Source: Saprospiraceae bacterium (GTDB lineage: Bacteria > Bacteroidota > Bacteroidia > Chitinophagales > Saprospiraceae). From it: a DNA stretch of 6,729 nucleotides. The notes below the pieces were generated by a model. That model did no database searches, was not told where the DNA came from, and saw only the letters and a list, made by a program, of their open reading frames with translations. The stretch's first letter is position 1; each line of letters opens with the position of its first letter. Where the stretch lies: NCBI GenBank assembly GCA_020850025.1, contig JADZFI010000117.1, forward strand, positions 1-6,729, in the 5' to 3' direction. This document shows positions 1 through 5,445 of this stretch, in pieces. The position numbers and the translations under genes are program-made.

Positions 1-690
1 GGCTACCGCAAAAAAGCGCACTACCTCGTGTTTGGCGCCGACGTAGGCTTGAGCAACCGCAGCATCAAAAGCTACAACCTTCAGTGGCCAAGCCAACATG
101 ATGGCAACGGTGGCTTTAACAATGACCCATCACTGGCTGAAGTCATTGACGACCCAAGCTTCCTGTTCGCTGATCTGTCTGCCGGTATCCTGTGGTTCAG
201 CGTGTTGAGCAAGGAAACGAACTTCTACTTCGGCGGCGCCTTCAGCCACTTGAACCGCGCTAACCAGTCGTTCGAAAACGCCAACATTCCGCTGTACAGC
301 AAATTTACCTTCCACGCGGGTGGTGAATTCATGACCTCTCAGAAGTTCGGCCTGAACCCTGGTGTGGTAACCTTCTTCCAGGGTCCATCCTGGCAGGTGA
401 ATGTGGGTAACTCCTTCAAGTTCCTGCTCGGCAACAGCCGCCGCTACAACCAGGCTTTCCAGTTTGGTCTGTGGGCACGCGTAGCCAACAAACTTAACGA
501 TGCCAAGCTGATGGATGCCCTTATAGTGAGCACCCGCTTCGACTACGAGCAGTTCAACATCGGCTTCAGCTACGATATTAACACCTCTAACCTGAATACC
601 GCCACCAACGGTAACGGTGCATTCGAGTTCTCCCTGATCTACAAGATCTGTGGACCAGAGCGTCGTGGGGTGTACTGCCCAAGTTTCTAA
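1..690 (+). CDS. PorP/SprF family type IX secretion outer-membrane protein, 5' truncated
   Basis: The reading frame is open from base 1 to a TAA at 688-690 and gives 229 residues without a start, so the gene begins upstream of the window; the GTG at 28 is only an internal codon. The family is usually about 300-350 residues, so roughly the first third is missing. Visible features are alternating hydrophobic/polar beta-strand stretches rich in aromatic residues and glycine (FNIGFSYDINTSNLN), and a C-terminus GAFEFSLIYKICGPERRGVY followed by CPSF, which matches the conserved end of PorP/SprF proteins. Family members sit in the outer membrane, where some anchor gliding or type IX secretion components; many Bacteroidota carry numerous paralogues, often beside giant adhesin genes, so the exact partner cannot be named. 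The gene is closed by a strong terminator at 725-763, separating it from the bactofilin gene. Confidence 0.88.
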   Translation, partial: GYRKKAHYLVFGADVGLSNRSIKSYNLQWPSQHDGNGGFNNDPSLAEVIDDPSFLFADLSAGILWFSVLSKETNFYFGGAFSHLNRANQSFENANIPLYSKFTFHAGGEFMTSQKFGLNPGVVTFFQGPSWQVNVGNSFKFLLGNSRRYNQAFQFGLWARVANKLNDAKLMDALIVSTRFDYEQFNIGFSYDINTSNLNTATNGNGAFEFSLIYKICGPERRGVYCPSF

Positions 691-724
691 TTTGGGGCAG
701 TCTGCCACAGCAGTCCTGTGGATA

Positions 725-763
725 AAAAATTCCCGGTTGCTTGGTTGCGCCGGGAATTTTTTT
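725..763 (+). terminator. Intrinsic terminator after porP/sprF-like gene
   Basis: A perfect 12-bp stem pairs 725-736 (AAAAATTCCCGG) with 750-761 (CCGGGAATTTTT), with a 13-nt loop and a run of seven T at 757-763. It begins 35 nt after the stop codon. The A run opposite the T run means it could also act on the minus strand, but no minus-strand gene ends here. Confidence 0.9.
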
Positions 764-787
764 CATTTTTGCCATCCTCTCATCAAA

Positions 788-820
788 GAGCTGTCCGGAG
801 AATACATCCGGAAAAAGCTC
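788..820 (+). promoter_or_regulatory. Possible leader hairpin upstream of bactofilin gene
   Basis: The 149-bp gap before the bactofilin gene holds, after the terminator, a two-part stem: GAGCT (788-792) pairs with AGCTC (816-820), and inside it TCCGG (794-798) pairs with CCGGA (808-812) around a 9-nt loop, with a small asymmetric internal bulge. It ends 19 nt before the ATG at 840. TCCGGA occurs twice (794-799, 807-812), so it could alternatively be a repeated operator half-site. No convincing Bacteroidota -33/-7 promoter (TTTG, then TAnnTTTG) was found in the gap. The role is inference only. Confidence 0.3.
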
Positions 821-839
821 CCCAACCGATACCTGCGTT

Positions 840-1322
840 ATGTTTGGCTCATCAAAAGAATCAGAAGACTCCAAGAAAACGGTAGCAACCTCCCCTGCCG
901 GCGCGTTGAATGCCCTGGTGAAGGGTACTGTAATAGAAGGAACCGTGCGCTGCGACAGCGATCTGAGGGTTGACGGTACCATTAAAGGCAAGCTCAGCTG
1001 CAACAGTAAAGTCATCATAGGTCCTACCGGCGCCGTGGAAGGCGAAATTCGTTGCCAGAATGCTGTTATCGAGGGCCGTTTCAAAGGGCAGCTCCATGTT
1101 TCGGAATTGCTCAATGTGCGAGAAACCGCGGAGGTGGACGGAGACGTTACCACCAACAAACTGGTGGTACAAAGCGGCGCCAAATTCAATGTTGCCTGCA
1201 AGATGGAATCCGGCGGCACTGCTAATGGCACAGTAAAGCATTTCGATACCAAAACAGCGAACGATGGCACCGGAACCGCAGCCAAAGCTGTCGCCACAGG
1301 AACGGCGGAAGTCCGCAATTAA
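840..1322 (+). CDS. Bactofilin (polymer-forming cytoskeletal protein)
   Basis: This encodes 160 residues, a usual size for bactofilins. Bactofilins self-assemble without nucleotide into filaments that serve as cytoplasmic or membrane-associated scaffolds in cell shape and envelope organisation. The domain covers about residues 22-122, with short beta-helix-like repeats: LVKGTVIEGTVRCDSDLRVD, then GTIKGKLSCNSKVIIGPTG, GEIRCQNAVIEGRFKG, and LNVRETAEVDGDVTTNKLVV. Flexible polar tails flank it: a Ser/Lys-rich N-terminus and a Thr/Ala/Gly-rich C-terminus. The frame is open further upstream to a TTG at 741, but that lies inside the terminator, so the ATG at 840 (MFGSSKES) is preferred; M-F starts are typical of Bacteroidota bactofilins. 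Its last 59 nt overlap atpZ in another frame, so the tail codons also encode the AtpZ N-terminus. The bactofilin-atpZ order is common in this phylum. Confidence 0.93.
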   Translation: MFGSSKESEDSKKTVATSPAGALNALVKGTVIEGTVRCDSDLRVDGTIKGKLSCNSKVIIGPTGAVEGEIRCQNAVIEGRFKGQLHVSELLNVRETAEVDGDVTTNKLVVQSGAKFNVACKMESGGTANGTVKHFDTKTANDGTGTAAKAVATGTAEVRN

Positions 1323-1515
1323 AGCCACCGCCAAATACGGCGGTATGGCATTCCAGCTACTGGGCGCCTGCCTTGCCGGGGTGTTCATAGGTAAATGGCT
1401 TGACCAGAAAATGCACCTGGAACGCCCCACCTGGGCCGTGTTTCTGACTATTTTTTTTCTGGCCGCATCCCTGTATGCCCTGTATAAACAGCTGTTAAAT
1501 GACGGTAGACGGTAG
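1264..1515 (+). CDS. atpZ: AtpZ/AtpI family F-type ATP synthase accessory membrane protein
   Basis: This small 83-residue protein has a basic N-terminus and two predicted membrane helices at about 26-44 (GGMAFQLLGACLAGVFIGKW) and 57-75 (WAVFLTIFFLAASLYALYK). A glycine-rich first helix ending in G-K-W-L-D is typical of the AtpZ family (old name ATPase gene 1). Members are encoded at the head of ATP synthase operons and are proposed to help assemble the Fo part or supply Mg2+/Ca2+; the precise role is unsettled. The ATG at 1264 is the only ATG before the hydrophobic core and lies inside the bactofilin gene (59-nt overlap), suggesting one transcript and coupled translation. The C-terminal residues DGRR and the TAG stop (1513-1515) are encoded by the first units of the heptamer repeat tract, so the natural C-terminus may have been altered by repeat insertion or expansion. 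The usual atpB gene does not follow. Confidence 0.85.
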   Translation: MAPEPQPKLSPQERRKSAIKATAKYGGMAFQLLGACLAGVFIGKWLDQKMHLERPTWAVFLTIFFLAASLYALYKQLLNDGRR

Positions 1516-1570
1516 ACGGCTTACGGTGGACGGCTTACGGCCTACGGTGGACGGCTTACGGTGGACGGCG
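1501..1570 (+). repeat. Heptamer tandem repeat, left tract (10 units)
   Basis: Ten successive 7-bp units follow without interruption. They begin GACGGTA, GACGGTA, GACGGCT, TACGGTG; the rough consensus is [GT]ACGG[CT]N. The first two units lie in the atpZ coding sequence and the third begins with the last base of its stop codon. The tract forms the outer part of the left arm of the palindrome centred at 1651. Confidence 0.9.
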
Positions 1571-1793
1571 TGCCACGATGCCAAGCTCATCTTGGGTTGT
1601 CACCCCGAAACTCGGGACCTACACAAGCCGGGCTCCAGGGAAATGACCTAGCCAGGAGTAACCATAAAGCCCGGCTTGTGTAGGTCCCGATTCTCGGGAT
1701 GACAACTCAGGAAAGGCCGGGCATCGTGGCACGCCGTCCACCGTAGGCCGTCTACCGTAAGTCGCAAATCGTAAGTCGTAGATCGTAGATCGT
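1509..1793. repeat. Large intergenic palindrome (97-bp core arms) between atpZ and AtpI-like gene
   Basis: The whole 278-bp gap behaves as one inverted repeat with its axis at 1651 (paired positions sum to 3302). The core arms 1538-1634 and 1668-1764 align over 97 bp with no gap. By hand, 83 of 97 positions are exact complements and 6 more are G:T, with perfect blocks of 26 bp (1557-1582 with 1720-1745) and 23 bp (1612-1634 with 1668-1690). One mostly unpaired 10-bp block sits at 1583-1592 versus 1710-1719. The loop 1635-1667 is 33 nt. Outside the core, weaker complementarity continues in the same register to 1509/1793, that is, from the atpZ stop codon to the base before the next ATG. Each arm also contains a mini-palindrome CCCGA-3nt-TCGGG (1604-1616, 1686-1698). 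There is no T run for classical termination and no coding frame of note. In RNA it would fold into a very long hairpin. Confidence 0.9.
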
Positions 1794-1794
1794 A
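1732..1794 (+). repeat. Heptamer tandem repeat, right tract (9 units)
   Basis: Nine 7-bp units run up to the A of the next start codon: for example CACCGTA, GGCCGTC, TACCGTA, then AGTCGTA and GATCGTA twice. Read on the minus strand they have the same NACGRNN form as the left tract and keep its register. The units nearest the start codon have drifted from CCGT to TCGT. They occupy the place where a ribosome-binding site would be expected. Confidence 0.87.
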
Positions 1795-2174
1795 TGTCCC
1801 CTTCTTCCTTTTTTCAAAAACTCCTGATTGTTTCAGCGCTCACCGGCCTGGTGTTGGCGGGCCTTCATTTTTTGGCGGTGCAGGCGCAGGAGCACGCTGT
1901 GTTCTCCGGCATTTCCATCGCTTTGTTTGTGCTAATTTGCGTGGGGTTGTACTATGCCGGCAAAAGCGCGGCAGGCAGTAAAAACCGCAATGCGTTCACC
2001 AACCTGGTGTCCGTGTCTGTTTTTGGAAAAATGGTCGTGGCCCTGGCGGTATTGTTCCTCTACCAGCAAATCGCCCAACCCACCAACCAGTGGTTTGTGG
2101 GTATTTTCCTTTGGTGCTACATCGTTTACACCTCCTTCGAAGTCTGGTTCATGACCAAACTCGCCCGCTCCTGA
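1794..2174 (+). CDS. Four-helix membrane protein resembling the AtpI-like protein upstream of atpB
   Basis: This 126-residue, strongly hydrophobic protein has four predicted membrane helices at about 10-29, 36-55, 71-90 and 99-118, and ends with CYIVYTSFEVWFMTKLARS. That ending resembles the unnamed small membrane proteins that lie between atpZ and atpB in many Bacteroidota and are loosely related to ATP synthase subunit I, thought to help assemble the c-ring. Position directly after atpZ supports this reading. An in-frame TAG at 1779-1781 leaves ATG 1794 as the practical start; the leader there is entirely heptamer repeat, with no recognisable ribosome-binding site, so translation may be weak or depend on the hairpin bringing the atpZ stop near this start. 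The next gene is a DinB-like gene rather than atpB. The fold and topology are well supported; the AtpI link is from context and a short motif only. Confidence 0.7.
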   Translation: MSPSSFFQKLLIVSALTGLVLAGLHFLAVQAQEHAVFSGISIALFVLICVGLYYAGKSAAGSKNRNAFTNLVSVSVFGKMVVALAVLFLYQQIAQPTNQWFVGIFLWCYIVYTSFEVWFMTKLARS

Positions 2175-2228
2175 TTCCCCTCCATTCCCCACATTCCCCA
2201 CATTAACCCAATTCCCCACATTAAACAT
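2174..2228 (+). repeat. 9-bp tandem repeat filling the gap before the DinB-like gene
   Basis: Five 9-bp units follow a 10-bp variant: ATTCCCCTCC, then ATTCCCCAC twice, ATTAACCCA, ATTCCCCAC and ATTAAACAT. The tract starts on the last base of the preceding TGA stop and runs into the ATG of the next gene at 2227, so it makes up the entire 52-bp gap. The plus strand of the gap (2175-2226) contains no G, so it cannot fold on itself, unlike the two palindromic gaps. Confidence 0.9.
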
Positions 2229-2739
2229 GAAGCGTCCGAAAAAAGGGGAATACGCCCCGTTTTATGAGGGATACATCAAGGCAGTGCCTCCGCGCAGCTC
2301 GGCAAAGAGCTTGCTGAAAAAATCTTTCCGGGAAGCTCAACAGATATTTGGCGCTATGCCGGAGGAAAAAGGCAACTATGCCTACGAGCCCGGCAAATGG
2401 ACCATCAAACAATTGCTGATCCACCTTATTGATGCCGAGCGGGTATTCGCGTTCCGGGCGCTGTGGGGTATCCGGGGCGACCGGGCCGCATTGCCAGGGT
2501 TTAACCAGGATTTCTGGATGGAAGAAGCCAACGTAGACGGGCGCAGCATCAAAGACCTGTTGAAAGAATGGAAGGCCGTGCGGGAAAACACCCTTTTCCT
2601 GCTCGACCAATGTACCGAAGAACAGTCCAACTTCCTGCTTACCGCCAGCAACTGGAAGGTATCGGTGCGGGCCTTGTTTTTCATCATTATTGGCCATCAG
2701 GCGCACCACATGAAGGTGCTGGAGGAGCGATATTTTTAA
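2227..2739 (+). CDS. DinB superfamily (YfiT/DinB-like) putative metal-dependent protein
   Basis: This 170-residue soluble protein is the usual size for the DinB-like four-helix-bundle superfamily. Recognition rests on the pattern YEPGKWTIKQLLIHLIDAE (52-70) and the late GHQAHHMKVL (156-165), which supply the typical metal-binding histidines: His66, His157 and His160 or His161. Middle segments such as FNQDFWMEEANVDGRSIKDL (92-111) also fit DinB_2-type proteins. Members bind Ni, Zn or Fe; some act in bacillithiol or mycothiol chemistry as thiol transferases, but most Bacteroidota copies have no known substrate. Despite the name there is no link to the DinB DNA polymerase. The ATG at 2227 is formed by the end of the 9-bp repeat tract. 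It lies 68 bp upstream of the acyl-CoA synthetase gene in the same direction and may be cotranscribed with it. Confidence 0.87.
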   Translation: MKRPKKGEYAPFYEGYIKAVPPRSSAKSLLKKSFREAQQIFGAMPEEKGNYAYEPGKWTIKQLLIHLIDAERVFAFRALWGIRGDRAALPGFNQDFWMEEANVDGRSIKDLLKEWKAVRENTLFLLDQCTEEQSNFLLTASNWKVSVRALFFIIIGHQAHHMKVLEERYF

Positions 2740-2807
2740 AAAAAAGTTCCTCCTTTCTCATCGCTTTTCAGAAATTGCAGGCTCCTTAACACCCAGCCTG
2801 TAAAAAT
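2740..2807 (+). promoter_or_regulatory. Gap between DinB-like and acyl-CoA synthetase genes with small hairpin and AT-rich RBS
   Basis: This is the only gap between 1516 and 5493 without tandem repeats. CAGGCT (2778-2783) pairs with AGCCTG (2795-2800) around an 11-nt loop, and is followed directly by TAAAAAT (2801-2807), an AT-rich sequence of the kind used before Bacteroidota start codons, then ATG 2808. A six-base stem is near what chance allows. No -33/-7 promoter pair was seen. Confidence 0.3.
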
Positions 2808-4631
2808 ATGTTTGATAAACGCCTCTTCGATTACCTGCTCGAACAAGCTGAAAAATACCCGCTTGAAAAAGCTTTTGGTCGCAAAGTAAACGGCCAATGG
2901 ACCTATCTCTCCAGTCGCGACATGCTATTGCTGGCCAACCGTGCCGCACTCGGCTTGCTGCGCCTTGGGCTTCGCCCGGGCGATAAAGTGGCCACAGCCG
3001 TGTACCAAACCACCCCGGAATGGGTAGCCCTGGATTATGCCATGCTCCAGATAGGGGTGATCAACATTCCCATGTACCCTACCATCAGCTCCCGGGAATA
3101 CGAGTACATTCTGAACGAATCAGAAACCAAATACTGCATAGTGGGCGATGGAGATCTGCTGCAAAAAGTGATCACGGCCAAGGAAAAACTTCCGGGCCTG
3201 CAGGAAGTATTCACCTTTGAGCCACAGCCCGGCGCAAGAGCCTGGACAAGTTTTCTGGCCCCGGCAGTGTCGGATTTTTCCGAGCTCCAAACGTATCGGG
3301 CCCAGATAAAGCCCGACGATCTTGCTACCATCATCTATACTTCCGGTACCACCGGAAACCCCAAGGGCGTGATGCTGAGTCACCGCAATATTGTGTACAA
3401 TGTGGAAACCGTGCGCGCTATGGCGCCCATTGTGGCCGGCGACCGCGTGCTGAGCTTCCTGCCGGTGAGCCACGTGTACGAGCGTGTGGCCACCTACCTG
3501 TACACCTTTGCAGGCGCCAGCGTTTCTTACACCAATACCGAAAACCTGGGCGGAGAAGAAGGCGATTTGCGCGCCATACAGCCGCATTTTTTCACCTGCG
3601 TGCCCAGGCTGCTGGAAAAGGTGTACGACAAGATCTACAACAAAGGGCTGGAGCTCAAAGGCCCCAAGCGCTGGTTGTTTTTCTGGGCCCTGAACCTGAC
3701 CGACGATTGGGAGTTCGACAAGCAATACAGCGGCTGGAAGGCCATCCAGTGGAAAATAGCCGACAAGCTCATATTTTCCAAATGGCGCGAGGCGCTGGGC
3801 GGCAGCATCAGAGGCATGACCACCGGCGCGAGCGCCTGCCCGGTAAAAATCCTTCGCAGCTTCAATGCTGCAGGCATCCCGGTGCGGGAGGTGTACGGAC
3901 TGAGCGAAGTAGCGCCCGGCCTTAGCATCAACGGATTCGGGCCCGGAGAAGCGCTGCTGGGCACGGTGGGTCCGGCGCTCGATGGCGTTACCCTGCGAAT
4001 AGAAGAAGGCCCTGATTTTCGCCCGGGAGAAGGCGAAATCCTGGCTAAATCACCCGGTTTGATGCTGGGCTACTATAAAAAACCCGAGCAAACCGCCGAA
4101 ATGATCCGGGTCATTGATGGCGAACGATGGCTGGCCACCGGCGATGTGGGCACCTTTGTAGAGGGCCAGGGCGGCAGAAAATTCCTTAAAATTACCGACC
4201 GCAAAAAAGAACTGCTCAAAACCAGCGGCGGCAAATACGTGGCGCCTACCCCCATCGAATCCATGCTCAAGGAACACCACCTGGTGGAGCAGGCCATGGT
4301 AGTGGGAGAGAATATGAAATTTGTATCCGCCCTGATCGTGCCCTCCGAACAAGGCCTGCGCGACTGGTGCCAAAAACACCAGATAGAATGGACCACCCTG
4401 GCGGAAATGATCCGGAATCCGAAGGTGCTGCGCCGGTATGAAATGCTGCTGGAACGCGTCAACCCGAATTTCAGCAAAGTAGATCAGCTGAAAAAATTTG
4501 CCCTCCTGGCCGAACCCTGGGAGCCGGTAAAAGCCGACGGCTCAGAGGCTGAATTAACCCCAACCCTGAAGATGAAACGCAGGGTTATTCTGGAAAAATG
4601 CCGCAAAGAGATTGAGGAGATGTATCAGTGA
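2808..4631 (+). CDS. Long-chain acyl-CoA synthetase (AMP-forming), FadD15-like
   Basis: This 607-residue enzyme of the adenylate-forming superfamily activates fatty acids with ATP to acyl-AMP and then acyl-CoA, in the cytoplasm or at the inner membrane. All core motifs are present in order: the phosphate-binding loop IYTSGTTGNPKGVMLSH (176-192), the VYGLSE motif (362-367, the usual YGxTE with Ser for Thr), the ribose-binding TGD (444-446), the hinge DRKKELLKTSGGKYVAPTPIE (464-484), and a C-terminal LTPTLKMKRR (583-592) supplying the catalytic lysine, probably Lys588. The insert around 276-325 (KIYNKGLELKGPKRWLFFWA and onward) is typical of long-chain bacterial synthetases that resemble eukaryotic ACSLs. 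Length is normal and nothing is broken. The start ATG 2808 is preceded by TAAAAAT. Substrate chain length is inferred from subfamily resemblance. The TGA stop shares its last two bases with the first unit of the downstream repeat element. Confidence 0.95.
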   Translation: MFDKRLFDYLLEQAEKYPLEKAFGRKVNGQWTYLSSRDMLLLANRAALGLLRLGLRPGDKVATAVYQTTPEWVALDYAMLQIGVINIPMYPTISSREYEYILNESETKYCIVGDGDLLQKVITAKEKLPGLQEVFTFEPQPGARAWTSFLAPAVSDFSELQTYRAQIKPDDLATIIYTSGTTGNPKGVMLSHRNIVYNVETVRAMAPIVAGDRVLSFLPVSHVYERVATYLYTFAGASVSYTNTENLGGEEGDLRAIQPHFFTCVPRLLEKVYDKIYNKGLELKGPKRWLFFWALNLTDDWEFDKQYSGWKAIQWKIADKLIFSKWREALGGSIRGMTTGASACPVKILRSFNAAGIPVREVYGLSEVAPGLSINGFGPGEALLGTVGPALDGVTLRIEEGPDFRPGEGEILAKSPGLMLGYYKKPEQTAEMIRVIDGERWLATGDVGTFVEGQGGRKFLKITDRKKELLKTSGGKYVAPTPIESMLKEHHLVEQAMVVGENMKFVSALIVPSEQGLRDWCQKHQIEWTTLAEMIRNPKVLRRYEMLLERVNPNFSKVDQLKKFALLAEPWEPVKADGSEAELTPTLKMKRRVILEKCRKEIEEMYQ

Positions 4632-4765
4632 CTGTTGGACGATGGACAATGGACTGTTAGACAATGGACGTTGGACTTGCGCTCGGGGTAACAGATCATT
4701 TAGACTCAATCGAGCCCATGTCCAACGTCCATTGTCTAACAGTCCATCGTCTAAAAGTCCATCAT
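4630..4765. repeat. Palindromic heptamer/octamer repeat between convergent genes
   Basis: The 130-bp gap between two converging stop codons is filled by units of the form GAC-NN-TG (GACGATG, GACAATG, GACGTTG, with 8-bp variants such as GACTGTTA) on the left and their reverse complements on the right. The arms 4643-4685 and 4711-4753 pair in register (positions sum to 9396) with three mismatches and one G:T; 28 bp are perfect (4649-4676 with 4720-4747). The loop is 25 nt. Farther out the arms fall out of register because the left arm carries one extra GACAATG unit. Both stop codons overlap repeat bases. It may serve as a two-way transcription barrier, but neither side has the T run of a classical terminator directly after the stem; the nearest is 4769-4773. 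Confidence 0.9.
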
Positions 4766-5436
4766 CCCTTTTTCGCCGCCACCTTGAGCGTGAGCGGCAC
4801 CGTATCGTCAATCATTTTGTCGCGGGTGGTACCCAGAATGCCGGAGCGGAAATTAACGCCCCAATCGGTGCGATTGATGGGGAAGGCAGGTGATTCCGCC
4901 TGGAGCATATCGCCGTCCAGGCTGATTTTTACCGGAATGGTCAGCGGCTTGGTTTTGCCTTTCATGGTAAGCTGACCATTCAGCACCCAGTTAAAATTCT
5001 CAGCTTTACCCGGCAGCACCTCGTTGAACACGAATTCCGCTTTGGGAAATTTATTGGTTTCAAAAAAATCCGAGTCCTTCAAATGCGACTCCAGATCACG
5101 CCGTTCGCCGGGATCCTTGATGTCGGTTACGGCAATGGAGTTCATATCCAGCGTCACCTTTCCGCTCATGAGCTGCCCTTGACTGACTACCAAAGTGCCG
5201 CTTTCCACGGTAATGGTGCCCTGGTGTCCGTCCTTTTTCAGGGTATGGGCGCCCGACCAGTTCACCACCCCTTCCGTGATGGTGTAGGTAACGGCGCTGT
5301 CGGTAGAAACGCTGACGATGCGCACCGTATCCGGAGCAACAGGCGCTGGCGTTTCTACGTTCTGGGGCGTATTTTGGCAGGCATAAAGGGATGCCAGTGC
5401 AAGGAGACATCCGGTGGTAATTTTATAAAAGCGCAT
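4762..5436 (-). CDS. YceI-domain lipoprotein
   Basis: This encodes 224 residues from an ATG at 5434-5436. A lipoprotein signal comes first: basic MRFYK, a hydrophobic core, then LYAC with the lipid-attachment cysteine at residue 20. A Pro/Thr/Val-rich linker (about 21-45) leads to a YceI domain (about 48-220), an eight-stranded lipocalin-like barrel that in known members binds polyisoprenoid or other amphiphilic ligands. Visible family features are VNWSGAHTLKKDGHQGTITV (58-77), DLESHLKDSDFFETNKFPKA (114-133), LTMKGKTKPLTIPVKI (156-171) and the RTDWGVNFRSG segment (189-199). The frame extends 16 codons upstream to 5484, but that extension (MGRPSSHRP and onward) is translated repeat sequence and would mask the signal peptide, so it is rejected as the start. 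The protein is probably attached to a periplasm-facing membrane leaflet; ligand unknown. Confidence 0.92.
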   Translation of the reverse strand: MRFYKITTGCLLALASLYACQNTPQNVETPAPVAPDTVRIVSVSTDSAVTYTITEGVVNWSGAHTLKKDGHQGTITVESGTLVVSQGQLMSGKVTLDMNSIAVTDIKDPGERRDLESHLKDSDFFETNKFPKAEFVFNEVLPGKAENFNWVLNGQLTMKGKTKPLTIPVKISLDGDMLQAESPAFPINRTDWGVNFRSGILGTTRDKMIDDTVPLTLKVAAKKG

Positions 5437-5445
5437 GTTGTGTTT

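Noticed and set aside
130..708. Long minus-strand frame opposite the porP/sprF-like gene.
   Set aside because: It is the antisense of a recognised coding region and has no family features of its own.
741..839. N-terminal extension of bactofilin from a TTG at 741.
   Set aside because: The TTG lies in the terminator loop, and the added hydrophobic stretch is not part of the family; ATG 840 fits better.
839..846. TATGTTTG, a match to the Bacteroidota -7 box, at the bactofilin start; the same 8-mer occurs at 2807-2814 at the acyl-CoA synthetase start.
   Set aside because: In both cases it is made by the start codon plus a Phe codon, and no TTTG -33 element lies 19 bp upstream (816-819 and 2784-2787 do not match).
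1501..1794. CRISPR array or transposon-derived miniature element.
   Set aside because: Units are contiguous with no spacers, and no target-site duplication, transposase or recognisable terminal motif was seen. A mobile origin is not excluded but not supported.
4632..4761. Classical intrinsic terminator for the acyl-CoA synthetase or YceI gene.
   Set aside because: The stems are long, but no T run follows directly on either strand; the T run at 4769-4773 is about 15 nt beyond the right arm and inside the YceI gene.
4612..4975. Plus-strand frames crossing the repeat between the convergent genes and running into the YceI gene.
   Set aside because: They translate the GACNNTG repeat into Cys/Trp/Asn/Gly-rich sequence and then read the antisense of a clear YceI domain.
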